DNA of 64,000 bases from Mucilaginibacter mallensis (GCF_900105165.1 NZ_LT629740.1:1922001-1986000); one strand, 5' to 3'; shown: positions 37,105 to 46,706, counted from the first letter of the stretch. Program-made: numbers and translations. The notes: a model not told the origin generated them from the letters alone.

Positions 37105-37989
37105 ATGACTAACAGAAGAACATTTATAAAAACATCAGTTTTGCTTTCTGCCGGGATTTTAGCTGCACCTAACTTATTTGCTTACGATAAGAAATACATT
37201 GGCTTGCAGTTATACACCGTGCGCGATTACATGGCAAAGGATCCCGCGGCTACTTTAGCGCAGGTGGCACAAATAGGCTATACCTCGGTTGAGGGCGCTA
37301 CATATACAGGCAGCGAGCAGTTTTATGGGATGGATGCCAAAGCATTCGGCAGTTTGCTGAAACAAAACGGGCTCATCATGCCGAGTAGTCACTATCGGTT
37401 AGGTGAGGAACTGGTAAACGGAGCCTCACAAAAGGGTACCATATTGAATGATTGGAACAAGGCGGTGGATGATGCAGCCAACGTTGGTTTAAAATATATG
37501 GTATGCGCATATTTGGCTGACAGTGAGCGCGGATCACTTGATCATTTTAAAAAGGTAGCCGAGGATTTAAGTAAAGGAGGAGAAGCCTGTAAAAAAGCAG
37601 GCATACAGCTCTGCTACCATAACCACGATTTTGAATTTATACAGCAGGATGGTAAATACCCATATGAAACCATATTAGCCAATGCTGATAAGGATTTGGT
37701 AAAGATGGAAATGGATATGTACTGGGTAACCAAGGCAAACCAGGATCCGGTGAAGTTGATCAACGAGAATCCGGGCCGTTTCCCGCTATGGCACTTAAAG
37801 GATATGAATAACACCACCGAGCGAGCATTTACCGAGGTTGGCAATGGTATAATTGATTTTAAGCGGATTTTCGCAAGTGCAAATAAAGCCGGACTAAAAT
37901 ATTTCTTCGTTGAGCAGGATAAATGCCCCGGCGACCCATACGATAGTATCAAAAAGAGTATTTCCTACATAAAAAATAACCTGGTTTAA
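37105..37989 (+). CDS. Exported TIM-barrel sugar phosphate isomerase/epimerase family protein
   Basis: Xylose-isomerase-like TIM-barrel protein (AP endonuclease 2 superfamily), 294 residues, with a twin-arginine-type signal (NRRTFIKTSVLLSAGILAAP). Core motifs include YIGLQLYTVRDYM, CYHNHDFEF, MEMDMYWVTKA and FVEQDK, which supply the metal-binding Glu, His and Asp of the fold. Tat-exported relatives are common in Bacteroidetes saccharolytic regions, but their substrates are mostly unknown; sugar isomerisation or epimerisation is a family-level inference. It follows GH9 closely and ends in its own terminator. Confidence 0.82.
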   Translation: MTNRRTFIKTSVLLSAGILAAPNLFAYDKKYIGLQLYTVRDYMAKDPAATLAQVAQIGYTSVEGATYTGSEQFYGMDAKAFGSLLKQNGLIMPSSHYRLGEELVNGASQKGTILNDWNKAVDDAANVGLKYMVCAYLADSERGSLDHFKKVAEDLSKGGEACKKAGIQLCYHNHDFEFIQQDGKYPYETILANADKDLVKMEMDMYWVTKANQDPVKLINENPGRFPLWHLKDMNNTTERAFTEVGNGIIDFKRIFASANKAGLKYFFVEQDKCPGDPYDSIKKSISYIKNNLV

Positions 37990-38004
37990 GCCAGGTTATT
38001 TTTT
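37975..38004 (+). terminator. Rho-independent terminator overlapping the isomerase stop codon
   Basis: Stem AATAACCTGG / CCAGGTTATT (37975-37984 and 37991-38000) with loop TTTAAG, followed by T residues. The stop codon lies in the hairpin itself (37987-37989). Confidence 0.88.
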
Positions 38005-38016
38005 ATGCTATAACAA

Positions 38017-38156
38017 TAGTTGTTCGGAAGATTTATTTTCTTACAAATATTGAGTGCGGGGTCACCCTGAGGCACTCGAAGGGTAAGCGTAAAGGCCTTT
38101 GCCCGCATGCTTCGAGTGCCTCATCATGACACCTTTTTTAATCTTTCGAACACCTA
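38017..38156. repeat. 140-bp palindromic element with terminal inverted repeats, copy B
   Basis: Same length and organisation as the copy at 16444-16583. The ends TAGTTGTTCGGAAGATT and the complement of AATCTTTCGAACACCTA pair with one another. The core hairpin is nearly identical, including GTCACCCTGAGGCACTCGAAG and the stretch GGTAAGCGTAAAGGCCTTTG. It lies between a terminator and the AhpD-like genes. Confidence 0.8.
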
Positions 38157-38180
38157 TGGTTCTGTAATATACAGGCTGTT

Positions 38181-38720
38181 TTAAAAACGGCCATAACCTA
38201 TGTGGGCCATTCTTTCGCCCATTTCGGCGTAAGCTTCATTTGGGCCGGGTGCCCAGGTTCCTAAGCCATCAACATAACGGTTGTACATGCAAAATGCCGC
38301 TGCAATTAATACGGTATCATGTATCTCAATATCGGTAGCGCCTTCTTCACGGGCAGCTTCAATATCAGCCTCAGTAACATTTTTGCCATTGCCTTGTACC
38401 TGGTGGGCGATGTGTAACAAGGCCCTTAGTTTATCGGATACCGGTGTATTTGGTAAGCCTGCTTTAATATCATCAATTAATGCCAGTCCGCTGTTTAAAT
38501 GTGCTGCTGCCGCGGCAGCATGTGAGGTGTGGCAAAAGTGGCACTTGTTCCAGTAAGATACCGATGCTGCGATAATCTCCCGTTCGCCGCTGGTGAGCGA
38601 TGATGGGCCTCTTAATAAAGTTTCCGCCAGATCGGTAAGCGGTTTGCCTGTTTCGGGCCTGTAATATAGCAAACCCACAATGCCGGGTAGTTCTTCATTC
38701 AATAATTTAATGTGTGCCAT
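38181..38720 (-). CDS. AhpD-like carboxymuconolactone decarboxylase-family protein, copy 1
   Basis: Peroxidase-related small all-helical protein of 179 residues. The redox motif is CHFC in YWNKCHFCHTSHAAAA, as in AhpD-type alkylhydroperoxidases, with a conserved His three residues after the second Cys. It is paralogous to the gene directly upstream (38734-39306): both share RPETG.PL, a long ATDIEIHDTVLIAAAFCM segment and NRYVDGL. The pair is probably one operon, with a 13-bp gap. A role in peroxide defence is inferred from the family. Confidence 0.85.
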   Translation of the reverse strand: MAHIKLLNEELPGIVGLLYYRPETGKPLTDLAETLLRGPSSLTSGEREIIAASVSYWNKCHFCHTSHAAAAAAHLNSGLALIDDIKAGLPNTPVSDKLRALLHIAHQVQGNGKNVTEADIEAAREEGATDIEIHDTVLIAAAFCMYNRYVDGLGTWAPGPNEAYAEMGERMAHIGYGRF

Positions 38721-38733
38721 TCTTGAAATTGGT

Positions 38734-39306
38734 TTATATGGTTTGTTCTGTTCTGTCTACTTTAAAAGGTTTGGTCAGGTAGCCTTCACGGGCACGCTGT
38801 TCGCCCATTTTATCATATAGTTCGTCATCATCCGGCTGCCAGGTATCGAGCCCATCCACATAGCGGTTAAACATGCAGAATGCCGCTGCAATTAATACGG
38901 TATCATGTATCTCAATATCCGTAGCGCCTTCGGCACGGGCAAAAGCAACATCGGTATCAGTAACATTTTTACCCCCGGTTTGTACTTTGGCCGCTATTTT
39001 TAACAGGGCTTTTAGCTTGTCGCTGATAGGCGCGCTTTCCGGATCATTACGAACCTGTTTTACGAGCTCCCCATCGTCACCTAACTGGTGTTTGGCAATA
39101 GCGCCATGTATGGTAGTACAATATTTACAATTGTTTAACCCCGATACATAGGTAGCGATCAGTTCACGATCACCGGGACTCAATGTTGGGTGCGGATCGT
39201 GCAGCAGTGTTTGAACCAACGCATTTAGCGGCCCGGCAGTTTCAGGACGGAACATAAACAAACTCCTTATTCCAGGAAATTCATGTGGTAAATTAATGTG
39301 AGGCAT
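38734..39306 (-). CDS. AhpD-like carboxymuconolactone decarboxylase-family protein, copy 2
   Basis: Second AhpD-like protein, 190 residues, first gene of the pair. The redox motif is CKYC in NNCKYCTTIHGAIA, so the middle residues differ from CHFC in copy 1. The shared segments EGATDIEIHDTVLIAAAFCMF and NRYVDGLDTW show recent duplication. Its C terminus is about 13 residues longer than that of copy 1. Transcription starts from the 424-bp region that also drives the divergent AraC-type regulator. Confidence 0.85.
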   Translation of the reverse strand: MPHINLPHEFPGIRSLFMFRPETAGPLNALVQTLLHDPHPTLSPGDRELIATYVSGLNNCKYCTTIHGAIAKHQLGDDGELVKQVRNDPESAPISDKLKALLKIAAKVQTGGKNVTDTDVAFARAEGATDIEIHDTVLIAAAFCMFNRYVDGLDTWQPDDDELYDKMGEQRAREGYLTKPFKVDRTEQTI

Positions 39307-39730
39307 ATCAATTTAGATTTAATGGCCAGGTGACTAGTTTTAAGCCGCTCTTTAATGTTTGTGTTTATATTATTGGTATGTATCTAAACTAAGTAAATCA
39401 TTTAAATTACTGTAATACTATTTAAACAATTAATTGCTTGTGTTTTACCTGGTGATAATATTATAACCGGTTCATTTTTAACTATATGTATCAGTTATGC
39501 ATTGATAGGCTATATAATGTGTTTTTGTTTTGTATGTAATTAATTGATATTCAGCTAATTATTTATGATTAACATTTTTGATGCATAACTTAACATTTGT
39601 GCTATAACCCGATAGCGTATGCGTCTAAATTTATCATGTAATTATTGCTTATAAACCGGCATTAATTAAACTGATTATTCATCAACCAATTTTCTCGCTA
39701 AAAGCCTATTAACAATTAAAATTATTTGGT
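39307..39730. other. 424-bp divergent promoter region
   Basis: AT-rich non-coding DNA between the AhpD pair (-) and the AraC-type regulator (+). The word TAACATTTGTG near 39592-39602 again resembles the -7 element with one extra base, as in front of the first susC. No gene, remnant or strong palindrome is visible. Confidence 0.5.
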
Positions 39731-40606
39731 ATGAACCGGAATATAATGAAAGAGATTACGCCATTAACTGATAATGATTGTTTCACCATATTCTCGCGCA
39801 CTAAGAAGGTATTCGATTTCCCATTGCACTATCACGATGAATATGAGCTTAACTTTATCTTGAATGGTAAAGGAGTAAAACGGATAATGGGAAATAGCGA
39901 GGCCGTGATTGATGATATGGAGCTGGTTTTAGTAGGGCCGAGCTTATACCATGGCTGGTTTACACATGAATGTAAAGAAGAAAATATAACTGAGGTTACT
40001 ATACAATTTCATAAGGATCTGTTCGATGAAAAATTATTGAATAGGAACCAGCTGAGCCTTATTAAAAAGATGTTTGAGAACGCGCAGTGTGGTATACTCT
40101 TTTCGCAGGAAACAATTATTAATGTAGCCGACCGGATTTTGAAACTGAAAACAATGAGTGGGTTCGATTCTGCGCTCGAATTAATGTCGCTGCTTTATGA
40201 CTTATCTGTCGCTAAAAATAGCAAAATGCTTTCCGACCCTGGTCATTTGTGTAAAGATTATAATTATAAGAATGAGAAGGTGGAGAAGGTATTCGAATAC
40301 CTGAATAAGAACTTTAACAAACAAATTGCACTTACCGAGATGGCTAAGATTGTTGATATGTCTGAAGCTGCCTTTGCCCGTTTTATAAAAAAACGGACTG
40401 GAATGTCATTTGTTAATATACTTAACGAGATCAGGGTAGGGCATGCCTCCAAAATATTAATAGATTCAACAAATACCATTTCAGAAATTGCCTACCAGTG
40501 CGGTTTCAACAATTTATCCTATTTCAACCGCATCTTTAAAGAGAAAAAGATCGTCGGCCCAAAAGAATATAGAAGGACTTACGCGGGCGCCGAGATCTTT
40601 GTATAG
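39731..40606 (+). CDS. AraC-family transcriptional regulator
   Basis: Cytoplasmic regulator of 291 residues. An N-terminal cupin-like ligand domain is suggested by FPLHYHDEYELNFILNGKG. A C-terminal AraC/XylS double helix-turn-helix follows (about residues 185-285, QIALTEMAKIVDMSEAAFARFIKK and TISEIAYQCGFNNLSYFNRIFK). It sits 287 bp upstream of araB in the same direction and is a likely regulator of arabinose genes, but its ligand is unknown. The ATG at 39746 is a possible alternative start five codons in. A second regulator of different type, AraR, closes the catabolic cluster. Confidence 0.88.
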   Translation: MNRNIMKEITPLTDNDCFTIFSRTKKVFDFPLHYHDEYELNFILNGKGVKRIMGNSEAVIDDMELVLVGPSLYHGWFTHECKEENITEVTIQFHKDLFDEKLLNRNQLSLIKKMFENAQCGILFSQETIINVADRILKLKTMSGFDSALELMSLLYDLSVAKNSKMLSDPGHLCKDYNYKNEKVEKVFEYLNKNFNKQIALTEMAKIVDMSEAAFARFIKKRTGMSFVNILNEIRVGHASKILIDSTNTISEIAYQCGFNNLSYFNRIFKEKKIVGPKEYRRTYAGAEIFV

Positions 40607-40809
40607 AAATAACATTCTCCATTTATTTTGTCATATATAGCTGCGGTTCCGTAGCTAAACAGATACGGTATGCATCATCATTTGTTATGCTTAAATTTAT
40701 AAGTATATAAACGACACTAATACTATCCGCTGTTGCGCCAATTTAAGGCACTCACCCGCTTATAATATTTTATCATGTTATAGTAACATTTTAGCTATAC
40801 ATGCTTGAG

Positions 40810-40826
40810 TTTTCAATAATTGAAAA
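40810..40826. promoter_or_regulatory. 17-bp palindrome upstream of araB
   Basis: TTTTCAAT-A-ATTGAAAA is a perfect inverted repeat about 68 bp before the araB start codon. It is a candidate binding site for AraR or for the AraC-type regulator. I did not find a second clear copy upstream of galM. Confidence 0.4.
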
Positions 40827-40893
40827 TATTTTTATGGAAATATTTCTTTTATTGATAAAATTAGTGTTAATTCGACACGTATTATAAACCAAT

Positions 40894-42585
40894 ATGAGTA
40901 AAGATAAATTTGTTGTAGGAGTGGACTATGGTTCCGATTCTGTCCGCTCTGTAATTATTAACGCCCTTAATGGCGAAGAAATAGCATCATCAGTATATTA
41001 TTACCCGCGCTGGCAAAAAGGATTGTATTGCGATCCGGCGAATAACCAGTTCAGGCAGCACCCTTTAGATTATATTGAAGGGCTGGAGATCACCATAAAA
41101 GATTGTATTAAAATAGCAGGCGGCGAAACCGTTGCCCGCAATATTAAGGGCCTTTCAGTTGATACTACGGGTTCTACACCTGTCGCGGTTGATAAAGCAG
41201 GACAGCCATTGGCATTAACCCCCGCATTCAGTGAAAATCCAAATGCGATGTTCGTATTATGGAAAGACCATACATCTATCAATGAAGCGGCGGAAATAAA
41301 TGCGCACGCGCCTAAATTTGGTATTAATTACCTGAAATATGTTGGCGGTATCTACTCTTCTGAGTGGTTTTGGGCTAAATTGCTACATGTTTTAAGGGTT
41401 GATGAAAGCGTTAGAAAAGCCACACATTCGTGGGTTGAGCATTGCGACTGGATCCCATTCCTGTTAACAGGCGGTAAAAAAGCGGAGGAAATTAAACGTG
41501 GACGTTGTTCCGCTGGACACAAGGCGCTATGGGCCGAAGAGTTTGGCGGTTTGCCTCCCAATGAATTTTTTGCAACGCTCGATCCTTTACTGGATGGCTT
41601 TACTTCAAAACTATTTACAGAAACCTATACTGCCGATCATGCCGCAGGCACACTGAGTCCGGAATGGGCTGAAAGACTTGGTTTATCAACCGATGTAGTT
41701 GTTGGCGCCGGTGCTTTTGACGCGCATATGGGCGCGGTAGGCGGGCAGATAGAGCCTTATCACCTGAGCAAGGTAATGGGTACCTCAACCTGCGATATTT
41801 TGGTTGCACCAGCCAGCGAAATGAAAGATAAACTTGTGCGCGGTATATGCGGGCAGGTTAATGGCTCGGTTATACCCGGTATGGTGGGTTTAGAGGCAGG
41901 TCAATCCGCTTTTGGCGATACTTATGCCTGGTTCAAAAATATTGTATCCTGGCCCTTAAATAACGTACTATCGCAATCCGCAATAATCGATACGCAAACC
42001 GCTGAGGCACTAAAGCTTGAAATGTCGGAGCTGATCATTCCTGAACTGGCAAGGCAAGCATCCTTATTGCCGATAGATAATGATAATGAACTGGCTATCG
42101 ACTGGTTTAACGGTCGCCGCACACCGGATGCTGATCAAACTTTAAAAGGCGCTATTATCGGCCTTGGTTTAGGCAGCGATGCCCCACGGGTTTTCAGGGC
42201 ACTGGCCGAGGCTACCTGCTTTGGCGCTAAAAGTATCGTTGACCGTTTTGTTTCGGAAGGGATACCTGTAAAAGGATTAATTGGCATTGGCGGTGTAGCA
42301 AAAAAATCACCGTTTGTAATGCAAATGATGTCTGACATTTTAGGCATGCCTATCCGCATCCACCAGTTTAAACACACTTGCGCTTTAGGTGCAGCTATGT
42401 TTGCCGCGGTAGTTGCAGGTATTTATCCAACTGTTGAGGAAGCAATGGCAGCAATGGGCCGTGGGTTTGATGTGGAGTATTATCCAAACCCTTTATATAA
42501 AGAAGTTTATCAGAAACGATATAAACAATATAATAGCTTAGGTGAGTTTGTTGCTTTTCAAATAGCACAGCAAGCAAAAAGCTAG
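40894..42585 (+). CDS. araB: Ribulokinase
   Basis: FGGY-family kinase of 563 residues phosphorylating L-ribulose to L-ribulose 5-phosphate in the cytoplasm. The N-terminal VGVDYGSDSVRSVIINA is the phosphate-binding start of the fold. VDTTGSTPVAVD, WKDHTS, KVMGTSTCDILVAP and the C-terminal GIGGVAKKSPFVMQMMSDIL are typical of bacterial AraB. Length matches E. coli AraB (about 566). The ATG is preceded by TTATAAACCAAT, also seen before the second susC gene. araD follows after 16 bp. Confidence 0.95.
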   Translation: MSKDKFVVGVDYGSDSVRSVIINALNGEEIASSVYYYPRWQKGLYCDPANNQFRQHPLDYIEGLEITIKDCIKIAGGETVARNIKGLSVDTTGSTPVAVDKAGQPLALTPAFSENPNAMFVLWKDHTSINEAAEINAHAPKFGINYLKYVGGIYSSEWFWAKLLHVLRVDESVRKATHSWVEHCDWIPFLLTGGKKAEEIKRGRCSAGHKALWAEEFGGLPPNEFFATLDPLLDGFTSKLFTETYTADHAAGTLSPEWAERLGLSTDVVVGAGAFDAHMGAVGGQIEPYHLSKVMGTSTCDILVAPASEMKDKLVRGICGQVNGSVIPGMVGLEAGQSAFGDTYAWFKNIVSWPLNNVLSQSAIIDTQTAEALKLEMSELIIPELARQASLLPIDNDNELAIDWFNGRRTPDADQTLKGAIIGLGLGSDAPRVFRALAEATCFGAKSIVDRFVSEGIPVKGLIGIGGVAKKSPFVMQMMSDILGMPIRIHQFKHTCALGAAMFAAVVAGIYPTVEEAMAAMGRGFDVEYYPNPLYKEVYQKRYKQYNSLGEFVAFQIAQQAKS

Positions 42586-42601
42586 TTTTAATAATATAAG
42601 T

Positions 42602-43300
42602 ATGAGTAAATATCAGCATATAAAACAAAGCGCGTACGATGCCAATATGCAGCTGCCAAAGCTGAACCTGGTACTGTTTACCTTTGGTAACGTTAGCGCT
42701 GTCGACCGTGAGCTGGGCGTATTTGCAATTAAGCCAAGCGGTGTGCCTTATGAAGATCTTTCGCCTGAAAAAATGGTGATCGTTGATTTTGACGGTAATA
42801 TAATTGAAGGCGATCTCAGGCCATCATCAGATACCAAAACCCACGCCGTGCTTTACAAGCATTGGACAGGTATCGGCGGTATTGTACACACCCACTCAAC
42901 GTATGGTACGGCATGGGCGCAATCGCAACGCTGCATCCCGATATTCGGTACCACACATGCCGATTATTTAACGGTTGATATCCCCTGCGCACCGCCAATG
43001 AATGACGAAATGATAAAGGGTAATTACGAGCATGAAACAGGTTTTCAGATCATCAATCATTTTGAAAGCATGGGCTTTGATTACAAAGAGGTAGAAATGA
43101 TACTGGTAGGTAACCACGCGCCGTTTACCTGGGGTAAAACAGCCGACAAGGCGGTACATAACAGTGCAGTATTGGAAACAGTTGCTCACATGTCCTACTT
43201 AACCGAACAAATAAACCCTAAGGCCCCGCGCTTACAGGATTCACTTATTAAAAAACATTTTGAAAGAAAACATGGCCCTGATTCATATTATGGGCAGTAA
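42602..43300 (+). CDS. araD: L-ribulose-5-phosphate 4-epimerase
   Basis: Class II aldolase-family epimerase of 232 residues converting L-ribulose 5-phosphate to D-xylulose 5-phosphate. The zinc-binding histidines are visible in GGIVHTHSTYGTAWAQ and in the later GNHAPFTWG. FTFGNVSAVD and IKPSGVPYEDL form the phosphate site. Length is as in E. coli AraD (231). It is cotranscribed with araB (16-bp gap) and separated from araA by a 106-bp spacer with a strong inverted repeat. Confidence 0.95.
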   Translation: MSKYQHIKQSAYDANMQLPKLNLVLFTFGNVSAVDRELGVFAIKPSGVPYEDLSPEKMVIVDFDGNIIEGDLRPSSDTKTHAVLYKHWTGIGGIVHTHSTYGTAWAQSQRCIPIFGTTHADYLTVDIPCAPPMNDEMIKGNYEHETGFQIINHFESMGFDYKEVEMILVGNHAPFTWGKTADKAVHNSAVLETVAHMSYLTEQINPKAPRLQDSLIKKHFERKHGPDSYYGQ

Positions 43301-43309
43301 GGTGGTGAG

Positions 43310-43370
43310 TAGTGAGTGGTGAATGGTGAGCAGTTAAAACCACTCACTACTCACCATTCACCACTCACTA
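43310..43370. repeat. 21-bp inverted repeat between araD and araA
   Basis: Perfect arms 43310-43330 and 43350-43370, composed of repeated GTGAGTGGTGAATGG-type words, flank a 19-base loop rich in the same words. It lies inside the ara operon, so it may attenuate, stabilise or process the mRNA. Confidence 0.75.
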
Positions 43371-43406
43371 ATTCACTAAAATTCAGTAAATCAATAATTA
43401 CATATA

Positions 43407-44897
43407 ATGATCGATCTAAAAACATTTGAAGTATGGTTTATAACCGGCAGCCAGAATTTGTACGGTGAAGAAACTTTAAAAAAGGTTGCAGAACACTCAC
43501 TGGAAATAGCAAAAGGCCTTGATGCCAGTGGTACAATCCCGGTACGTGTGGTTTACAAACCAACCGTAAAATCAACAGAAGAAATTTATGATACCTTGCT
43601 GGCAGCTAATTCGGCAGAAAACTGTATCGGTATCATCACCTGGATGCATACCTTTTCACCTGCCAAAATGTGGATCCGTGGTTTAAGCATCCTGCAAAAA
43701 CCATTGTTGCACCTGCATACGCAATACAACCGGGATATCCCCTGGAGCAGCATAGATATGGATTTTATGAATCTGAACCAAAGCGCCCATGGCGATAGGG
43801 AGTTCGGTTTCATAGTATCGCGTATGCGCAAAAACCGTAAGGTGGTTGTAGGCCACTGGCAGGATCCTGAAGTATTGGGCCAGATCAGCGCCTGGACAAG
43901 GGCTGCAGCCGGCTGGTACGACTGGCAGGGCGCTAAGTTTGCGCGTTTTGGCGATAACATGCGCTTTGTAGCTGTTACCGATGGCGATAAAGTTGAAGCT
44001 GAACTAAAATTTGGCTTTGCTGTAAACACCTATGGTATTGGTGATCTGGTAGCTGTGATAAACGGCATTAGTGACGCGGCTGTTAACGAGCTGATAGACG
44101 AATATGAAGCTACTTATACTTTAGCGGATGACCTGAAAAAAGGCGGAGCAAAACATTCATCAGTATTTGAGGCTGCTAAAATAGAATTAGGCTTACGTAA
44201 GTTTTTGGTAGACGGCGGCTTTAAAGGATTCTCGGATACTTTTGAGGATCTGCATGGCATGGTACAGTTGCCGGGCATAGCATCGCAACGCTTAATGGCC
44301 GATGGCTATGGTTTTGCGGGTGAGGGCGACTGGAAAACAGCTGCTTTGGTGCGTGCCTTTAAAGTAATGGGCAGCGGCCTGCCGGGCGGTAACGCTTTTA
44401 TGGAAGATTACACTTATCACTTCGACCCAAATAATGCATTGGTTTTAGGCTCGCATATGCTGGAGGTTGATTCCTCACTGGCAAACGGCAAAGCAGCATT
44501 AGAAGTACACCCTTTGGGTATTGGTGGTAAAGCTGACCCTGCGCGTTTGGTATTTAATGTTGCCGGTGGCGAGGCGCTTAACGCTTCAATTATTGATATG
44601 GGCAACCGTTTTCGTTTGCTGATAAATGAGGTGGAAGCGGTAGAACCACAAAATGACCTGCCTAACCTGCCGGTGGCACGTGTATTATGGAAGCCATACC
44701 CTGATATGAAAACCGGCTGTGCTGCATGGATATATGCAGGTGGCGCGCATCATACGGCATATAGCCAGAATTTAACCGCTGAGCATTTACAGGATTTTGC
44801 TGATATCGCAGGAATTGAATTTGTGCGCATAGGTAAGGATACCAAACTTGATCAGTTCCGTAATGAACTGCGCTGGAACGAAGTAGCCTACAAATAG
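43407..44897 (+). CDS. araA: L-arabinose isomerase
   Basis: Cytoplasmic isomerase of 496 residues converting L-arabinose to L-ribulose. Family motifs are present throughout: [18 protein letters not shown] at the N terminus, [35 protein letters not shown] with one catalytic Glu, MEDYTYHF with another, LGSHMLEVD, and GGAHHTAYS with the metal-binding His. Length matches the E. coli enzyme (500). The araB-araD-araA order with an SSS transporter is common in Bacteroidetes. A hairpin follows the stop codon. Confidence 0.96.
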   Translation: MIDLKTFEVWFITGSQNLYGEETLKKVAEHSLEIAKGLDASGTIPVRVVYKPTVKSTEEIYDTLLAANSAENCIGIITWMHTFSPAKMWIRGLSILQKPLLHLHTQYNRDIPWSSIDMDFMNLNQSAHGDREFGFIVSRMRKNRKVVVGHWQDPEVLGQISAWTRAAAGWYDWQGAKFARFGDNMRFVAVTDGDKVEAELKFGFAVNTYGIGDLVAVINGISDAAVNELIDEYEATYTLADDLKKGGAKHSSVFEAAKIELGLRKFLVDGGFKGFSDTFEDLHGMVQLPGIASQRLMADGYGFAGEGDWKTAALVRAFKVMGSGLPGGNAFMEDYTYHFDPNNALVLGSHMLEVDSSLANGKAALEVHPLGIGGKADPARLVFNVAGGEALNASIIDMGNRFRLLINEVEAVEPQNDLPNLPVARVLWKPYPDMKTGCAAWIYAGGAHHTAYSQNLTAEHLQDFADIAGIEFVRIGKDTKLDQFRNELRWNEVAYK

Positions 44898-44910
44898 CCA
44901 ATCAATATTT

Positions 44911-44944
44911 ACCTATGCCGATGGGAAAGAAAAGGCATAGGTAA
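44911..44944 (+). terminator. Hairpin between araA and the symporter gene
   Basis: Perfect 10-bp stem TACCTATGCC / GGCATAGGTA with a 14-base loop, followed by AGTTTT. With only 79 bp between araA and the transporter, it may be a partial terminator or attenuator rather than a full stop. Confidence 0.6.
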
Positions 44945-44976
44945 GTTTTAACCAAACAAACCATTTAATTTAAATT

Positions 44977-46689
44977 ATGAATAAGTTTTCACCTATTGAT
45001 TACGTCATATTCTTCATCTACTTTGTTGTAGTATCAAGTTATGGCTATTGGGTATATCGCCGAAAAAAAACAGCCACTATATCCGGCAGTCACGATTTCT
45101 TTTTAGCCGAAGGGTCGCTTACATGGTGGGCCATTGGCGCCTCGCTTATTGCTTCCAATATATCAGCAGAACAATTTATTGGAGCCAGCGGACAAGGTTT
45201 CCAGGTGGGTATAGCTGTGGCTGCATACGAGTGGGTCGCCGCTATCGCGCTGATTATAGTAGCGGTATGGTTCATTCCGGTTTATCTGAAAAATAAGATA
45301 TTTACCATGCCCCAGTTTTTAGAGACAAGATATAATCAAACTGTGAGTTTAATCATGGCTATCTTCTGGCTGTTCCTGTACGTGTTTGTTAACTTAACTT
45401 CTATACTTTTCCTCGGCGCGTTGGCTATTAATAGCTTAGCAGGTGGTACTCAGGAAAGTTTTCACTATATTATTATAGCATTGGCTGTATTCTCGCTTAT
45501 TATCGCGCTTGGTGGGATGAAGGTTATTGGCTTTACCGATGTTATACAGGTACTGGTATTAGTAATAGGCGGTTTGGCAACAACCTATATAGCCTTGACA
45601 TTAGTTAGTGAACGTTTTGGATTGGGTAAGGATGCACTGGCTGGTTTTAATGCTATGCTGGAACATTCGCCGGATCATTTTAAAATGATGTTACCAAAAC
45701 CTGGCCCTAATGCTTCACAACAGGATATTGATAAATATCTTTTACTGCCGGGTATAGCCATGTATTTTGCAGGCCAATGGATAGTGAACTTAAACTATTG
45801 GGGGTGTAACCAATACATTACCCAAAGGGCATTAGGTGCTAATTTAAAAACAGCCCGTACAGGTATCTTATTTGCAGGTTTAATGAAACTGGCCATGCCG
45901 GTGATAGTAATATTGCCAGGTATTGCAGCTTATGTTCTGTACAAAAACGGCGGCTTGCAGCATGAGATGACGGTTGGTGGCCATTTAAACCCGGATAATG
46001 CCTATTCAGCGGTCCTTGGGTTTTTACCAAACGGGCTAAAGGGCCTTTCAATAGCTGCATTAACGGCTGCAATAGTAGCTTCATTAGCAGGTAAGGCCAA
46101 TAGTATATCCACTATTTTTACTATGGATATCTATAAAAAGTACATTAAAAAGGAAGCCAGTGAAAAGAGTATGGTTGGAATGGGGAAAATCATCATTGGC
46201 GTAGCCTTGTTTCTTTCAATTTTGCTAACCTGGCATGACCTTTTAGGCATTGGTGGCGAAGGTGGGTTCGCTTATATACAAAAATATACGGGTTATATCA
46301 GCCCGGGTATTTTTGCCATATTCATATTAGGGTTCTTTTGGAAACGTACTACGGGTGCCGCGGCTATTACAGGTATTATAACAGGTTTTGTAACTTCTGT
46401 AATATTTAACGGACCTAATTTCGCGCCTGTGTGGTTTGGCCACGAAAACTTCTTGTATACGGCATTCCCTAATGGCCATGGTGGTTATGAAATCCCATTC
46501 CTGATCTGTATGGGGATATCCTTCCTGTTTACCATGATACTAATGGTGATTGTAAGCTTATTCGGCCCTAAGATAAATCCTAAACATTTTGTTTTAGATA
46601 AGTCAATGTTCAAAGTTGAGCCATCAACATTAGCACTTATAGTAGTAACGCTGTTATTACTTAGCGCATTGTACGTTAAATTCTGGTAA
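44977..46689 (+). CDS. Sodium:solute symporter family sugar transporter (probable arabinose importer)
   Basis: Inner-membrane sodium/sugar symporter (SSS family), 570 residues, with about 14 hydrophobic segments. Typical motifs include SASLIASNISAEQFIG-like ASLIASNISAEQFIGASG, MAIFWLFLYVFVN, FTDVIQVLVLVIGG and GKANSISTIFTMDIYKKYI. Its position as the last gene of the araBDA cluster makes L-arabinose the likely substrate. That is context inference, since close relatives carry glucose or galactose. A strong terminator follows. Confidence 0.9.
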   Translation: MNKFSPIDYVIFFIYFVVVSSYGYWVYRRKKTATISGSHDFFLAEGSLTWWAIGASLIASNISAEQFIGASGQGFQVGIAVAAYEWVAAIALIIVAVWFIPVYLKNKIFTMPQFLETRYNQTVSLIMAIFWLFLYVFVNLTSILFLGALAINSLAGGTQESFHYIIIALAVFSLIIALGGMKVIGFTDVIQVLVLVIGGLATTYIALTLVSERFGLGKDALAGFNAMLEHSPDHFKMMLPKPGPNASQQDIDKYLLLPGIAMYFAGQWIVNLNYWGCNQYITQRALGANLKTARTGILFAGLMKLAMPVIVILPGIAAYVLYKNGGLQHEMTVGGHLNPDNAYSAVLGFLPNGLKGLSIAALTAAIVASLAGKANSISTIFTMDIYKKYIKKEASEKSMVGMGKIIIGVALFLSILLTWHDLLGIGGEGGFAYIQKYTGYISPGIFAIFILGFFWKRTTGAAAITGIITGFVTSVIFNGPNFAPVWFGHENFLYTAFPNGHGGYEIPFLICMGISFLFTMILMVIVSLFGPKINPKHFVLDKSMFKVEPSTLALIVVTLLLLSALYVKFW

Positions 46690-46706
46690 TTACCCTAATT
46701 AGTTAT

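Noticed and set aside
43310..43370. CRISPR-like repeat array
   Set aside because: The repeats are an inverted pair with degenerate internal words, with no regular spacers and no cas genes.
43586..44029. 147-codon minus-strand open frame within araA
   Set aside because: Antisense to a highly conserved enzyme and without any domain signature.
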